A stretch of 64,000 nucleotides of DNA from Prochlorococcus sp. AG-355-O17 (GCA_003280655.1 QCEK01000001.1:1-64000); one strand, 5' to 3'. Positions 1-9,819 are shown, numbered from the stretch's first letter. Notes: generated from the sequence alone by a model not told the origin. Translations and numbers: made by a program.

Positions 1-40
1 AAATAATTAAGAAGGAAAGAAGAAAAAGATATTTCATTAA

Positions 41-757
41 TTAATCATATATGTAAAATTTTTTCATTTCATTTGTCATAATCCTTCTATCGCTGTAGTG
101 TCTAGGGTCAAATATTTTTTGCTTTGAAAGTGTAAATTTTATTTTTCTTGAGAATAATCTATTCAATAAATATTTAAAGGGTTTATACTGCAATTCTTTA
201 TCTCTAGTAGTTTGATTAAAAACATTTATCTTGAGTGCAATTACTATCGCATCAGTATTAATAGAGAGAAATGCGACACTTGAAGAAAGTCTCTCTTGAA
301 TCTTGGTAACAAGAGATCCACTAGGATGGAGAAAGATTTTGTTTCTCTTAATTAAATTATCTTGTAGTTTTTTTATCGATCTAAATCTTGAAACTTTATC
401 TAAATGATCCAACCTTAAATGACCATATTGTTCAATGGCAATACCAACAAAAGGTAGTAAAAAAAATAGATGTTTGTGAGCGGTAGTTATACCTGTTAGT
501 TTGAAAACACCTTGAACTAAAAGAAAATCAAGAGGGCTATCGTGATTTGCTATATAGATAACTTTTCTTTCAGTAATATCTTGTTTTATATCTTTAATAT
601 TATTAAGATCTACTCCCATTGACAAAAGTAATTTTAAGGCAGCAATTTCTAAAACCCATCTTCCTACTTTATTTCTTTTAAAAATATAAAAAAAGAAATG
701 AATAAAATATAAAAAATAAGAAAAAATAAGATTAGTAATCCTATAAAGTGCTTCCAA
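41..757 (-). CDS. PlsC-like lysophospholipid acyltransferase family protein
   Basis: This 238-residue protein belongs to the PlsC-like acyltransferases, which move an acyl chain onto a glycerolipid at the membrane. The N-terminus is hydrophobic (about residues 8-27), consistent with membrane association. The catalytic HX4D box is visible as NHDSPLD, with H72 and D77. The later block that is usually FPEGTR reads HPSGSL (144-149), so its conserved Glu and Arg are missing. The substrate may therefore differ from lysophosphatidate. Translation appears to start at a TTG. The gene lies downstream of lexA on the same strand, after a 192-bp gap. The family call is firm; the exact reaction is inferred. 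Confidence 0.75.
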   Translation of the reverse strand: MEALYRITNLIFSYFLYFIHFFFYIFKRNKVGRWVLEIAALKLLLSMGVDLNNIKDIKQDITERKVIYIANHDSPLDFLLVQGVFKLTGITTAHKHLFFLLPFVGIAIEQYGHLRLDHLDKVSRFRSIKKLQDNLIKRNKIFLHPSGSLVTKIQERLSSSVAFLSINTDAIVIALKINVFNQTTRDKELQYKPFKYLLNRLFSRKIKFTLSKQKIFDPRHYSDRRIMTNEMKKFYIYD

Positions 758-949
758 TATTAAATTTATTTTTAAACTTATTATATAAAGCTTATAAACT
801 TAAAAAGTTTAATCAATCAAAATTATTGATTGCACATTATTTGTTATTTTTCACTTATATTTTTAATAAAATTCTGAAATCCTCGATTTTTCTCTATAAC
901 CAAAAGTTAATTTTATGAAAACCCGCTAGTGGCGCGTCCCCTTTTTCAA

Positions 950-1567
950 TCAAACTTTCCTCCAAACTGCCAAAAGTTTTCCCTGAAAAACTACTTCATT
1001 CAAATCCAATTCGATAGGTTCATATGATGGGTTGGCTGCCTCAAGAAATATTTTTCCATTTCTTTTAAAAAAATACTTTAAAGTTGTTCCTAATCCTGGG
1101 ACCATAGCACTTACTATTGTGCCATTCCTTAATGAGTATGAGTCAGTTATTGGCTCCATTAGAACCATATCTCCATCAGCTATACATGCATCAATCATTG
1201 AATCTCCATTAACTGTAAGAGCAAAAACATTTTTCTTTTTTAAAACATCAGAAATATCTAAATTCTCTTGAACATCAGAATAAGTTTCAATTAAACCTCC
1301 CGCTGCAACTGAACCCATAATTGGTACTCCTTCTATAATTTCATCAACTATCTGTATTGTTCTTGCTTTACCTTCTTGCCATGAGATATATCCTTTTTCT
1401 TGCAAATGCTTTAAGCGACTTTGAATTGGAGCGGGAGATTTTAAACCCATAGCTTGCATCATTTGCCTTATGGATGGGCTATGTTGAAATTTTTTCATAT
1501 AGTCCTTTATCCATCCATAAAGCTCATTTTGAGCTTGGGTCAGATTATCCCCTGAAGAATCTTCCAT
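950..1567 (-). CDS. lexA: LexA repressor (SOS response, S24 self-cleaving protease)
   Basis: LexA is a 205-residue transcriptional repressor that cleaves itself when activated RecA signals DNA damage. Residues 8-72 form a winged helix-turn-helix DNA-binding domain (SPSIRQMMQAMGLKS). The cleavage bond is A89-G90 in GSVAAGG. The catalytic dyad is S123 (NGDSM) and K164 (TTLKYF), so the protein looks fully competent for self-cleavage. Starting at the ATG gives a normal length. Two sequences resembling the cyanobacterial LexA box lie directly upstream of the start codon, which implies autoregulation. The identity is secure from the motifs; autoregulation is inferred from the boxes. Confidence 0.95.
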   Translation of the reverse strand: MEDSSGDNLTQAQNELYGWIKDYMKKFQHSPSIRQMMQAMGLKSPAPIQSRLKHLQEKGYISWQEGKARTIQIVDEIIEGVPIMGSVAAGGLIETYSDVQENLDISDVLKKKNVFALTVNGDSMIDACIADGDMVLMEPITDSYSLRNGTIVSAMVPGLGTTLKYFFKRNGKIFLEAANPSYEPIELDLNEVVFQGKLLAVWRKV

Positions 1568-1597
1568 AAAACAAATGTACTCTAATACATTTGTACC
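1568..1597 (-). promoter_or_regulatory. Tandem LexA (SOS) boxes / operator of lexA
   Basis: Read on the minus strand, 1597-1584 is GGTACAAATGTATT and 1581-1568 is AGTACATTTGTTTT. Each matches the known cyanobacterial LexA consensus RGTACNNNDGTWCB with a single mismatch. The same bases also form a 9-bp inverted repeat, with arms at 1571-1579 and 1586-1594. A possible -35 (TTGCGA, 1618-1613) lies 17 bp from TACAAA, which overlaps the distal box, so bound LexA would cover the promoter. The boxes are seen in sequence; the promoter assignment is inference. Confidence 0.6.
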
Positions 1598-1627
1598 CTT
1601 TTATTAATTTGTTCGCAAGTATTATTA

Positions 1628-2551
1628 TTAGAGAATGCACGATAAAAGAGCTTGTTGTGCATGCAATCTATTTTCTGCTTGGTCAAATATTCGACTTTTT
1701 TTACTTTCAAATACCTCGTCAGTTATCTCTTTAGATCTGTAAGCGGGAAGGCAATGAAGAATAATTGAATTTTTTTCAGCTTTGCTTACCAAATCATTAT
1801 CAATCGTAAATCCATCAAAAAATTTATCTTTTTCTAATTTTTTATTTTCTTCCCCCATAGATGACCAAACATCTGTATAAAGAACATTTGCTCCTAAAAC
1901 GGCTGTTTTAGGGTCGTTTGTAATTTTCAATAAATTCTTATTTTTATATATTGCATTTGCTTTTTTAATTACAGAAGAGCTAGGTTCATAACCTTTAGGA
2001 CATGCAATCCTAACTTCTAATCCTAATAACGCGCCACATAAAATAAGAGAGTTTGCGACGTTATTACCGTCTCCAATAAATGTCAAAACTACATTTTCAA
2101 ATTCACCAAATTCCTCTTTAATTGTCATAAAATCAGCTAAAGCCTGACAAGGATGTTCTAAATCAGTAAGGGCATTAATAACTGGCTTAGAGGACCATTT
2201 TGCATACTCTTCCAAATCAGTTTGTTTAAATGTTCTTATAGCAAGAACATCGCAGTATCTACTTAGGACTCTTGCTGTATCTTTAATTGGTTCTCCCCTT
2301 CCTATTTGTGAAGTAGTAGGATTTAGGTCAATTGTGGTACCGCCAAGTCTTGACATTGCCACCTGGAAACTAACTCTAGTACGAGTTGATGACTTATCAA
2401 AGATTAATCCTAAAACTTTTTCTTTGAATTTTATATTAAGGTCTTTATTTTTAAAATTTTTAGCTATTTCTAAGATATGAATAAATTCATCACACGAGGA
2501 ATCCAAGCTTGATAAAAAATTTTTACTTGCAAGCTTGATCGGGTTTAACAT
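1628..2551 (-). CDS. argF: Ornithine carbamoyltransferase
   Basis: This cytosolic enzyme condenses ornithine and carbamoyl phosphate to citrulline in arginine synthesis. The 307 residues match the family length. The carbamoyl-phosphate loop STRTR lies at 55-59, followed by the HPCQ motif and, near the C-terminus, HCLPAYR with the catalytic cysteine. It starts with ATG, 28 bp after the end of ftsH on the same strand, so cotranscription with ftsH is likely. argD, another arginine gene, is also in this window but unlinked. The identification is secure. Confidence 0.96.
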   Translation of the reverse strand: MLNPIKLASKNFLSSLDSSCDEFIHILEIAKNFKNKDLNIKFKEKVLGLIFDKSSTRTRVSFQVAMSRLGGTTIDLNPTTSQIGRGEPIKDTARVLSRYCDVLAIRTFKQTDLEEYAKWSSKPVINALTDLEHPCQALADFMTIKEEFGEFENVVLTFIGDGNNVANSLILCGALLGLEVRIACPKGYEPSSSVIKKANAIYKNKNLLKITNDPKTAVLGANVLYTDVWSSMGEENKKLEKDKFFDGFTIDNDLVSKAEKNSIILHCLPAYRSKEITDEVFESKKSRIFDQAENRLHAQQALLSCIL

Positions 2552-2579
2552 CTAACTTTATATGAAAACCTAAATTCTA

Positions 2580-4442
2580 CTATGCAGGCATTGTACATTC
2601 TGCCAGAAGAGTTTTAAGATCCTCACCTTCTATAACTTCTTCTTGGAGAATTTTTTGAGAAATGGATTCAAGAAGAGGCAGATTATTTCTCAAAATCTTA
2701 AGCGCAGTTTCATGCGCATCGTCAACTAGATCTCTCACCTCTTTGTCAATTGCTTGCGCGGTAGCATCACTAACAGATCTTCTAGGGTTATTTCCATTAC
2801 CTAAAAACTGACCTCCACCTTGCTTATCGTAGGCAAGAGGGCCAAGAATTTCACTCATTCCAAATGTACCAACCATTTGTTCTGCTATATCAGTTGCTCT
2901 TTGTAAATCATTTGAAGCTCCAGTAGTAATCTTTCCAAAGACGACCTCTTCAGCAGATCTTCCACCAAGAAGTGTGGCTATTTGTCCTTTTAGTTCTTCT
3001 TTAGAGTTCAAAAATCTTTCTTCTGTTGGTAATTGAAGAGTATAACCGAGTGCACTCATACCTCTTGGTACAATAGAAATTTTTGCAACTTTTGAACCTC
3101 CAGGCATAAGATGACCAACTATTGCATGACCAACTTCGTGATAAGCAACGACTTTCTTTTCATCATCTTGCAAAACACGACTCTTCTTTTCCAGACCAGC
3201 AACAACTCTTTCTATCGCTTCGCTTAAATCTTGTTGTTCTACACTTTTTCTTTTTGCTCTGGCTGCAAGTAAGGCAGCCTCATTTACCATGTTGGCTAAA
3301 TCAGCGCCTGCAAAACCACTAGTAGCTTGTGCAATAGAATCTAAATCTATTGAGTCTGCAAGTTTAATTTTTTTTGTGTAAATTTCTAATATAGTTTTTC
3401 TTCCGGAAAGGTCAGGTCTATCAACTAGAACTTGCCTATCAAACCTTCCAGGTCTTAATAAAGCAGCATCGAGAACTTCTGGTTGGTTAGTTGCTGCTAA
3501 AACTATAACTGGCTTATCAGCTGAGGCAAATCCATCCATTTCTGTAAGAAGCTGATTTAAAGTTTGTTCTCTCTCATCATTGCCGCCAACAACTCCCATG
3601 GATCCAGAGCGACTTTTACCAATAGCATCTAATTCGTCAATAAAAATAATGCAAGGAGCTTTTTTCTTGGCTTGTTCAAACAAATCTCTAACTCTTGCTG
3701 CACCTGCACCAACGAAAAGCTCAACAAATTCAGAACCTGAAATAATGAAGAAGGGTACTTCTGCTTCACCAGCCACTGCCTTTGAGAGAAGTGTTTTACC
3801 TGTTCCTGGAGGTCCTACAAGGAGTACCCCTTTAGGTATTCGCGCTCCAATATCAGTGTATCTTTCTGGTTTTTTCAAAAAATCAACTATTTCTGTTAAT
3901 TCGTCCTTAGCTTCATCAACTCCAGCTACATCTGCGAATGTTACTTTTGATTCGTCATCTGGTACATAAACTTTCGCTTTACTTTTAGTAAAACTGAGAG
4001 CTCCTTGAGCTCCTCCGCCCCCCATACTTCTTCGAGCGAAGAATTGCAAGACAAGGATAAAAATCAAAGGAGGGACAACCCAACTCAATATAGTCGAGAA
4101 GAAATTAGGTTTCTTTGGTGGAGCAGCAGCGAATTCCACCCCTTTATTTTCTAACCTTTGAGGCAAATCCATATCAAAAATTGGAGTTGTTGCTAAAACT
4201 GAAGGTGCACCCTCTTCAGCTCCATTTAACTCATATCTGATTTGTTCTTGGGTAATATAAGCTCTCTTTACCTCTCCATCATTAACTTGATCAATAAATA
4301 AGGAGTAAGGTACCCTAGGGATTTGCATATTTTGGTTAGGGAAAAGGCTACTAAATAAAAGTAGTGCTCCAACTCCTATCAAAATGATATTTACAATTCC
4401 AAATCTTCTATTAGGTTGATTATCGTCTTGTCTTATTGGCAT
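2580..4442 (-). CDS. ftsH: ATP-dependent zinc metalloprotease FtsH
   Basis: FtsH is a membrane-anchored hexameric AAA protease. In cyanobacteria, family members degrade damaged photosystem II D1 and other membrane proteins. The 620 residues contain two membrane segments (about 15-34 and 117-135), Walker A GPPGTGKT (210-217), Walker B IIFIDELD (266-272) and the zinc site HEVGH (435-439). The length is typical. Which cyanobacterial FtsH paralogue this is cannot be settled by eye. A dyad-symmetric sequence lies about 70-95 bp upstream of its ATG and may be regulatory. Confidence 0.97.
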   Translation of the reverse strand: MPIRQDDNQPNRRFGIVNIILIGVGALLLFSSLFPNQNMQIPRVPYSLFIDQVNDGEVKRAYITQEQIRYELNGAEEGAPSVLATTPIFDMDLPQRLENKGVEFAAAPPKKPNFFSTILSWVVPPLIFILVLQFFARRSMGGGGAQGALSFTKSKAKVYVPDDESKVTFADVAGVDEAKDELTEIVDFLKKPERYTDIGARIPKGVLLVGPPGTGKTLLSKAVAGEAEVPFFIISGSEFVELFVGAGAARVRDLFEQAKKKAPCIIFIDELDAIGKSRSGSMGVVGGNDEREQTLNQLLTEMDGFASADKPVIVLAATNQPEVLDAALLRPGRFDRQVLVDRPDLSGRKTILEIYTKKIKLADSIDLDSIAQATSGFAGADLANMVNEAALLAARAKRKSVEQQDLSEAIERVVAGLEKKSRVLQDDEKKVVAYHEVGHAIVGHLMPGGSKVAKISIVPRGMSALGYTLQLPTEERFLNSKEELKGQIATLLGGRSAEEVVFGKITTGASNDLQRATDIAEQMVGTFGMSEILGPLAYDKQGGGQFLGNGNNPRRSVSDATAQAIDKEVRDLVDDAHETALKILRNNLPLLESISQKILQEEVIEGEDLKTLLAECTMPA

Positions 4443-4509
4443 AATTTAGAGCAATTTTGAACTTATTATAAACTAAACCAATAGTTTCCGTATCTGTATT
4501 GTTTTTTTT

Positions 4510-4537
4510 GGGTAAGAACCGTACGGTACTTTAACCC
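4510..4537. promoter_or_regulatory. Dyad-symmetric element upstream of ftsH
   Basis: The 114-bp gap between ftsH and ribD contains the perfect 10-bp palindrome ACCGTACGGT (4518-4527). Outside an A/A mismatch it is flanked by AAG (4514-4516) pairing with CTT (4529-4531), then by GGG and CCC at the outer ends. It is far more GC-rich than its surroundings. No T-run follows it in the minus direction, so it is not a classical terminator for ribD. It could be an operator or a 5'-UTR structure of ftsH; the function is unknown. Confidence 0.4.
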
Positions 4538-4556
4538 ATGCGAAATATCTTAAAAA

Positions 4557-5651
4557 TTAGTTTTTGAATGAACTCTTAACGCATATATCATTACCAATCA
4601 AACTAAGCTGAGATTGGCTTAATTTAATAATTTCATGCATTTCTCCAAACTCAAAATCCCCAAGGGGATTCATATTATTTTCTCCACCTAAAATTTTTGG
4701 AGCAATAAAAGTAATAATTTCCTGAATACAATTAGATTTAATAGCGGCGGTAGCTAATCGAGGGCCACATTCCCACAAAACCTTATTACATCCTCTATTA
4801 GCTAGTATTTGTGAAATAAGCTCTGGATTATCTGATGATACCTTTTCAACTTCAACACACTTTGGAATCCTAGTGAGGTAGCTTTCATTTGCTGTAGAAG
4901 AATCATAAATAACTATTGTTTTTGCCTTATTACAATCCCAAAGATTAGATTTTGTAGGCAGGTCTAAACTTTTTGTGAAAACAACTCGCAAAGGCTCAGG
5001 ATTTTTTGAACCTCTAGTAGTTAAAAGGGGATTATCTCTTCTTAATGTGTTTCCACCAATAATTATTGCATCAAATTCTGCTCTAAAGGAATGTACTAAT
5101 GACCTTGATTCTGCATTAGTAATCCATTTACTTTTTCCATTTTTTAAAGCTATTCTTCCATCAATACTCATTGCCCATTTAAAAACACCAAATGCCTTTT
5201 TAGTAATATTCCTATGAATGAAAGCTTTATTTAAATCTAAAGAATCCTTTTTACATAATCCTAAGTGAACTTTTATTCCAGCTTCTTTTAGCAGCTTAAT
5301 TCCTTTACCAGCGACTCTTACATCAGGGTCTTCAATAGATATATAAGCCTTTTTTATCCCAGAGGATATCACCTTATCCACACATGGAGGTGTTCTACCT
5401 TGGTGACAGCAAGGTTCAAGATTTACATAAATTGACCCACCTCTAGCATCTTTTTTTAAATTATTAAAAGCCATTGCCTCAGCGTGGGGCATACCAGCTT
5501 TGTAATGAAATCCTTCTGCAATAAGCTTTCCATTCTTATCAATAATTACTGCTCCCACCCTAGGGTTAGGACTTGTTGTATTTTTGCCTAAAGAAGCCAA
5601 AAATATTGCTCTTTTCATCCATTTCACATGGCTTACATTTTTTTCAGACAT
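4557..5651 (-). CDS. ribD: Bifunctional riboflavin deaminase/reductase RibD
   Basis: RibD performs the deaminase and reductase steps that follow GTP cyclohydrolase II in riboflavin synthesis. The N-terminal deaminase domain (about 1-145) carries the zinc site H56-A-E58 with C81 and C90 (EPCCHQGRTPPC). The C-terminal reductase domain (about 150-360) has the NADPH-binding RibD_C pattern, including GGNTLRRDNPLL. The 364-residue length is normal and the start is ATG. It follows a DUF3122 gene by 15 bp on the same strand, so it is probably the last gene of a three-gene run. ribF lies elsewhere in the window. Confidence 0.95.
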   Translation of the reverse strand: MSEKNVSHVKWMKRAIFLASLGKNTTSPNPRVGAVIIDKNGKLIAEGFHYKAGMPHAEAMAFNNLKKDARGGSIYVNLEPCCHQGRTPPCVDKVISSGIKKAYISIEDPDVRVAGKGIKLLKEAGIKVHLGLCKKDSLDLNKAFIHRNITKKAFGVFKWAMSIDGRIALKNGKSKWITNAESRSLVHSFRAEFDAIIIGGNTLRRDNPLLTTRGSKNPEPLRVVFTKSLDLPTKSNLWDCNKAKTIVIYDSSTANESYLTRIPKCVEVEKVSSDNPELISQILANRGCNKVLWECGPRLATAAIKSNCIQEIITFIAPKILGGENNMNPLGDFEFGEMHEIIKLSQSQLSLIGNDICVKSSFKN

Positions 5652-5666
5652 CTCGAAAAATCAAAT

Positions 5667-6167
5667 TTAGTTTATTGATCTCCATTCTTTAACAACAAAG
5701 GGAGGGACAGGTAACTCAGAAAAAACTCCTGATAAAGATAATCTTAATGGTCTATTTTTATCTAAATTCTTAATCAACTCATCAAGATCAAATTCTGCAG
5801 CAGCTTGTCTTCCATCATTTGCTAATTCCACATTAAGTAATGTTTTATCATCTAAAAGCCATTGTTTTCTCCCTGATTCAACCCTTAAGTCAGTAGGATG
5901 ATCAATCCTAAGATTTCCTGGATAACCTATTACCCTCAAGATCAACTTATCTTCAAAAAAAGGTGATTTATAAGCTACTAATTGCCATGTTTCAAAGTCC
6001 AAGTCCCTTAAAAATTCACTGCTAGCATTTATTAATTCCCCGTTTATTTCTGTTTCTGCAACTTCCGCAAATACTTTTAATGGGTAAAAAATAAAGGATA
6101 CTAATAAAAGTAAAGGTAATATTCTTTTAAAAAAAATATTTTTATTTGATTTTGTAATTTTCTTCAT
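5667..6167 (-). CDS. DUF3122 family secreted/lumenal protein
   Basis: This 166-residue cyanobacterial protein matches my recall of DUF3122 and has no established function. It begins with a basic, then hydrophobic segment (about 10-34) ending in VFAEVAE, a good signal-peptide pattern. It is probably exported to the periplasm or thylakoid lumen. The mature part resembles a compact beta domain and contains GYPGNLRIDHPTDLRV. Its ATG lies inside the end of the upstream small gene (26-bp overlap), which suggests translational coupling. The family call is moderately sure; the function is unknown. Confidence 0.75.
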   Translation of the reverse strand: MKKITKSNKNIFFKRILPLLLLVSFIFYPLKVFAEVAETEINGELINASSEFLRDLDFETWQLVAYKSPFFEDKLILRVIGYPGNLRIDHPTDLRVESGRKQWLLDDKTLLNVELANDGRQAAAEFDLDELIKNLDKNRPLRLSLSGVFSELPVPPFVVKEWRSIN

Positions 6168-6423
6168 TTTCAGAATCCATCAGGGCATCAAGAGTTACAG
6201 CTGTTCTTACAATAGCTTGATACCTTTTGATTATTTTACGATTTTTTTCAATAACTCGAGATAAATTCAAAGTGTCTTTTTCAGAATAGCTAGATGTTAA
6301 ATCGCTAGAATCTTCTTCAATAAACTTAAACTCACTATCTTTATTAATTAGAGTTAACAATAAATCATGCAATCTCTTTCTCCTTTCAGACAATTGATTT
6401 ATTATGAAAGCTCGAACAATCAT
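6142..6423 (-). CDS. Conserved hypothetical protein, 93 aa
   Basis: I do not recognise a family. From the ATG at 6423 the product is 93 residues: soluble, basic at the N-terminus (ERRKRLHDLL) and likely helical, with an acidic serine-rich middle. A TTG at 6447 would add eight residues, but the ATG leaves more room for regulatory sequence before the divergent cobL (about 50 bp). The gene overlaps the DUF3122 gene by 26 bp, so the two are probably translated together. Its position as first gene of the DUF3122-ribD run supports it being real. Confidence 0.6.
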   Translation of the reverse strand: MIVRAFIINQLSERRKRLHDLLLTLINKDSEFKFIEEDSSDLTSSYSEKDTLNLSRVIEKNRKIIKRYQAIVRTAVTLDALMDSENEENYKIK

Positions 6424-6476
6424 AAGATAATTTAATAAAACATTCAAATAGGTAAGTTTCTTTTAATTAGATATTC

Positions 6477-7751
6477 ATGACTGATGAAAAAAGAAAAATT
6501 CACGTAATAGGAATTAATTCTTATAAATTTGAAGATTTACCCCTCAAATTACAAAATCTTTTTCTAGAGACAGTTTCCATTGCAGTTCCTAATTCATATT
6601 TTGAAAAAATTAAATCATGGAGTCAAATTAATTTAGAAAAAAAGAAATCATTTTTTGCAAGCAAAAGTAATAACGAATTGATTAACTGGCTTAAATCTCA
6701 AAAAAGTGATGTAATTTTAATATCAAGAGGAGATCCTCTCTGGTTTGGAATTGGGAGAATACTTTTAGAAAATTTTTCAAAAGAAGAATTAAGTTTTTAC
6801 CCTTCAAATACTTGCATTCAAATAGCATTTAGCAAGCTAAAGATTCCATGGCAAGATACTATTAATGTAAGTATTCACGGCAGAGATTCGACTAGGTTAG
6901 TTGAGGCTCTTAAGCCGAAGCCTTCTAGTTTGGCGATTATTACAGACTCAAATAACAAAAGTTTAGAAGTAATCAAAAAAAATTTAGTAGAATTAAATCT
7001 GATTGATTTCTATGACTTCTGGCTCTGTGAAGATTTAGGCTTCGACATTGAAAATATACGCAAATTAAACCTTAAAGAGTCATTACCCTCTGATATATCA
7101 AGTTTAAATATTGTTATTCTTACAAAAACAAAGAAAATTTTTTCAAATAATAATATCCCTCTTTTCGGAATCAATGACAGTATTTTTAAAACTTTTGAAG
7201 ATAGACCAAATTTATTAACTAAAAGGGAGGTTCGCGTTCAAATCTTAGCTGATTTGGAGCTCCCTAAAAATGGTGTCATTTGGGATATAGGAGCCGGTTG
7301 TGGATCAATTGGTTTAGAGGCATTAAAATTAAGGCCTAATTTAGACTTGTTTTGTATCGATAAAAGGATTGGATCAAAAGCGTTAATACTAGAAAACTCA
7401 AAAAGACTTGGCGTAAAACCAAAATTTATTTTTGAGGAAGACATAATTAAAACATTGAACACGAGAAAATTAAGTTCTTTTGAAAAACCCAATAGATTAG
7501 TAATTGGAGGATGCGATAAAAGGACTAAACTTCAAATTATTAATACCATAGCTCAGGGCATGAAAATTGGAGATATTATCCTTATCCCAATAATTGACAT
7601 TCAAACTATTAAAGAATTGAAAGAGGAATTAGAAGATAAAAATTTCAAAACAAATTTAAATTTAATTCAGACCTATAAAAGCTTAAGTATTGCTGAGGGA
7701 ATGAGACTAGAACCAAATAATCCTGTTTTTCTATTAAAAGGAAAAAAATAA
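6477..7751 (+). CDS. cobL: Precorrin-6Y C5,15-methyltransferase (decarboxylating), CobL/CbiET type
   Basis: This bifunctional cobalamin-pathway enzyme methylates precorrin-6 at C5 and C15 and decarboxylates it. The N-terminal half (about 1-215) is a tetrapyrrole-methylase (CbiE) domain; the SRGDPLWFGIG stretch is diagnostic. The C-terminal half (about 240-420) is a class I SAM methyltransferase (CbiT) domain with the SAM loop WDIGAGCGSIG. A length of 424 fits the fused form. It is divergently transcribed from the hypothetical-DUF3122-ribD run. cbiB in the same window acts later in the same pathway. Confidence 0.93.
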   Translation: MTDEKRKIHVIGINSYKFEDLPLKLQNLFLETVSIAVPNSYFEKIKSWSQINLEKKKSFFASKSNNELINWLKSQKSDVILISRGDPLWFGIGRILLENFSKEELSFYPSNTCIQIAFSKLKIPWQDTINVSIHGRDSTRLVEALKPKPSSLAIITDSNNKSLEVIKKNLVELNLIDFYDFWLCEDLGFDIENIRKLNLKESLPSDISSLNIVILTKTKKIFSNNNIPLFGINDSIFKTFEDRPNLLTKREVRVQILADLELPKNGVIWDIGAGCGSIGLEALKLRPNLDLFCIDKRIGSKALILENSKRLGVKPKFIFEEDIIKTLNTRKLSSFEKPNRLVIGGCDKRTKLQIINTIAQGMKIGDIILIPIIDIQTIKELKEELEDKNFKTNLNLIQTYKSLSIAEGMRLEPNNPVFLLKGKK

Positions 7752-7764
7752 ATTCAAATAATTG

Positions 7765-8673
7765 TTATTTCTCAGGTTTAGCCACATGGGGTAAACCCCA
7801 ACCAAGTTTATTTCTTAAAACTTGGAAAAATTCGTGATCGTCAAGTCTAATAAATTTTACTGAATGTTTACTTTTTCTTATTAAAACCCTATCTTCAGGC
7901 CAAACATAACAACCAGCATTGCCATCAACAACCATTACTAATCTTTCAGGAGTTGCAGGAAAAACAGTTACTGGCTCTGAATCATTAAAAACCAATGCCC
8001 TAGATGCCAATGAATGTGGAGCAATTGGAGTTAATTGCACTACTGGACAATCAGGTGTGATAACTGGTCCTCCAGCACTTAGAGAATAGGCGGTAGAACC
8101 AGTTGGAGTAGATAAAATTACTCCATCAGCTGAAATATCCACAGGAGCATGTCGACCTATAGAAATTTCAAAGTGACACATACTTGTTAGGGGTTCTCTA
8201 TGAAGAGCCATCTCATTAAGGCAAAGAGACTCCCATCTCCTCTGATCATTCCTCATTACGCTAATGATAAAGCAAGTTCTTTCTTCAATATCCCAATTTC
8301 CAGCAATTATTTTATCTATAGCCTCATCTAGGTTAGATAAGTAAGCTTCCGCAAGAAATCCTAAATGACCAGTATTTATTGTAAGAATTGGAATTTTAGC
8401 AGGTGCCGTTTGCCTTGCGGCAGAAAGTACAGTCCCATCTCCGCCAAGAACAATTGCAAATTCCATTGATGAATCAAACCCCTCAGGAACACAATTCGTA
8501 TATCCCAAAGGACGTACATGTTGATCAGGATTTGCGAAACCAACCATCCCTCCAGAGCTACTAACTCTTACAACTTCAAAATTAGATTTTTCCAATTTTT
8601 TTTGAACAGAAGTTGCAGTTTGAACAGCTAGTTCCTTTCCATCATTAACGATTAGTCCTGCTTTACGTACCAA
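7765..8673 (-). CDS. nadK: NAD kinase
   Basis: NAD kinase phosphorylates NAD to NADP in the cytosol. The 302 residues contain the signature GGDGT (77-81), followed by [10 protein letters not shown] and the glycine-rich region [16 protein letters not shown]. The apparent start is TTG, because a stop codon lies immediately upstream in frame and there is no ATG. The 3' end converges on cobL with a 13-bp gap and no evident terminator. The identity is secure. Confidence 0.95.
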   Translation of the reverse strand: MVRKAGLIVNDGKELAVQTATSVQKKLEKSNFEVVRVSSSGGMVGFANPDQHVRPLGYTNCVPEGFDSSMEFAIVLGGDGTVLSAARQTAPAKIPILTINTGHLGFLAEAYLSNLDEAIDKIIAGNWDIEERTCFIISVMRNDQRRWESLCLNEMALHREPLTSMCHFEISIGRHAPVDISADGVILSTPTGSTAYSLSAGGPVITPDCPVVQLTPIAPHSLASRALVFNDSEPVTVFPATPERLVMVVDGNAGCYVWPEDRVLIRKSKHSVKFIRLDDHEFFQVLRNKLGWGLPHVAKPEK

Positions 8674-8743
8674 TCAAAAAATTAAAACTAGGACTATCTT
8701 AAACTAATTTGTTGGACAATCCTAATTTAAAAATTAAATACTA

Positions 8744-9751
8744 TTAGAACTGTTCTAAGAATCTAATATCATTTGTATAAAATTTTCTGATGTCGTCGAT
8801 CTGATGTCTAACCATACAAAATCTCTCAACTCCTAATCCTGCTGCAAAACCAGTCCATTTCTCAGAATCAATTCCTAATTTTTCTAAGACCTTTGGATCA
8901 ACCATTCCGCAACCCATTACTTCTAACCATTTACCTTTCCACTGGACGTCTACTTCTGCTGAAGGTTCAGTAAATGGGAAATAACTAGCTCTAAATCTTA
9001 CAGGAATATCTCCAAAAAAGGCCTTTAAAAATGTAAGAACTGTTCCTCTTAAATGACTAAAATTAATGTCTTGATCGATACATAAAACCTCAACCTGATT
9101 AAATACAGGGGAATGAGTAGCATCTACTGCATCTCTCCTATAGACTCTCCCGGGAGCAATAATTCTTACTGGAGGAGGATTCTTCTCTAAGAACCTTATC
9201 TGAACAGGAGAAGTATGGGTCCTTAAAAGTCGATTTTCATCTAAGTAAAAAGTATCCTGCATATCTCTTGCGGGATGATTTTTGGGTATGTTGAGAGACT
9301 CAAAATTATAAAAATCAGTTTCTATTTCAGGGCCACTTTCAACTGAATATCCTAAACCACAAAATATATCTATTATTTCGTCTTGAGTTGAAATCAAAGG
9401 ATGTTTATTCCCAGGGGGTGTTCCAATTGAAGGGATAGTTACATCAATTTTTTCTTTTTTAATCTTTTTATCTAAGGCTTCGCTATTTAGTTTATTTTTT
9501 CTTTCAGTTATTAGTTCTTGCAAATTTATCTTTATTAAATTTGCCTTCTGGCCAATAATTGGTCTATCGGTAGCAGATAATTGACCCATTGTTTTCAAAA
9601 TAAATGATAAATCACCTTTTTTCCCTAGCAAGGAAACTCTCAATTGATCCAGTTCTTCATGAGTATTAGAATTATCTATATTATTTTTTGCTGTTAGAGA
9701 AAGATTATTTAGTTTTTCCTCAATTTGACTTAATGATTCAATTTGACTCAC
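8744..9751 (-). CDS. pheS: Phenylalanyl-tRNA synthetase alpha subunit
   Basis: PheS is the catalytic alpha subunit of the alpha2beta2 synthetase that charges tRNA-Phe. The N-terminal coiled coil (about 1-95) is followed by the class II core, with motif 2 at GRVYRRD and motif 3 near the end at [10 protein letters not shown] length of 335 is normal. The start codon is GTG. The beta subunit pheT is not in the window, so the two genes are unlinked here. nadK follows downstream on the same strand after 70 bp. Confidence 0.96.
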   Translation of the reverse strand: MSQIESLSQIEEKLNNLSLTAKNNIDNSNTHEELDQLRVSLLGKKGDLSFILKTMGQLSATDRPIIGQKANLIKINLQELITERKNKLNSEALDKKIKKEKIDVTIPSIGTPPGNKHPLISTQDEIIDIFCGLGYSVESGPEIETDFYNFESLNIPKNHPARDMQDTFYLDENRLLRTHTSPVQIRFLEKNPPPVRIIAPGRVYRRDAVDATHSPVFNQVEVLCIDQDINFSHLRGTVLTFLKAFFGDIPVRFRASYFPFTEPSAEVDVQWKGKWLEVMGCGMVDPKVLEKLGIDSEKWTGFAAGLGVERFCMVRHQIDDIRKFYTNDIRFLEQF

Positions 9752-9819
9752 TGATATAGTAAAAATAAGTATTGCTTTATTTTACTTAAATATCGTCCAT
9801 AAATAAAATTTCTTGATTA

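Noticed and set aside
3580-3969. 129-codon plus-strand ORF
   Set aside because: It is fully opposite the AAA domain of ftsH and shows no protein-like features.
4518-4531. LexA box upstream of ftsH (two GTAC motifs)
   Set aside because: The spacing and half-sites do not match RGTACNNNDGTWCB on either strand.
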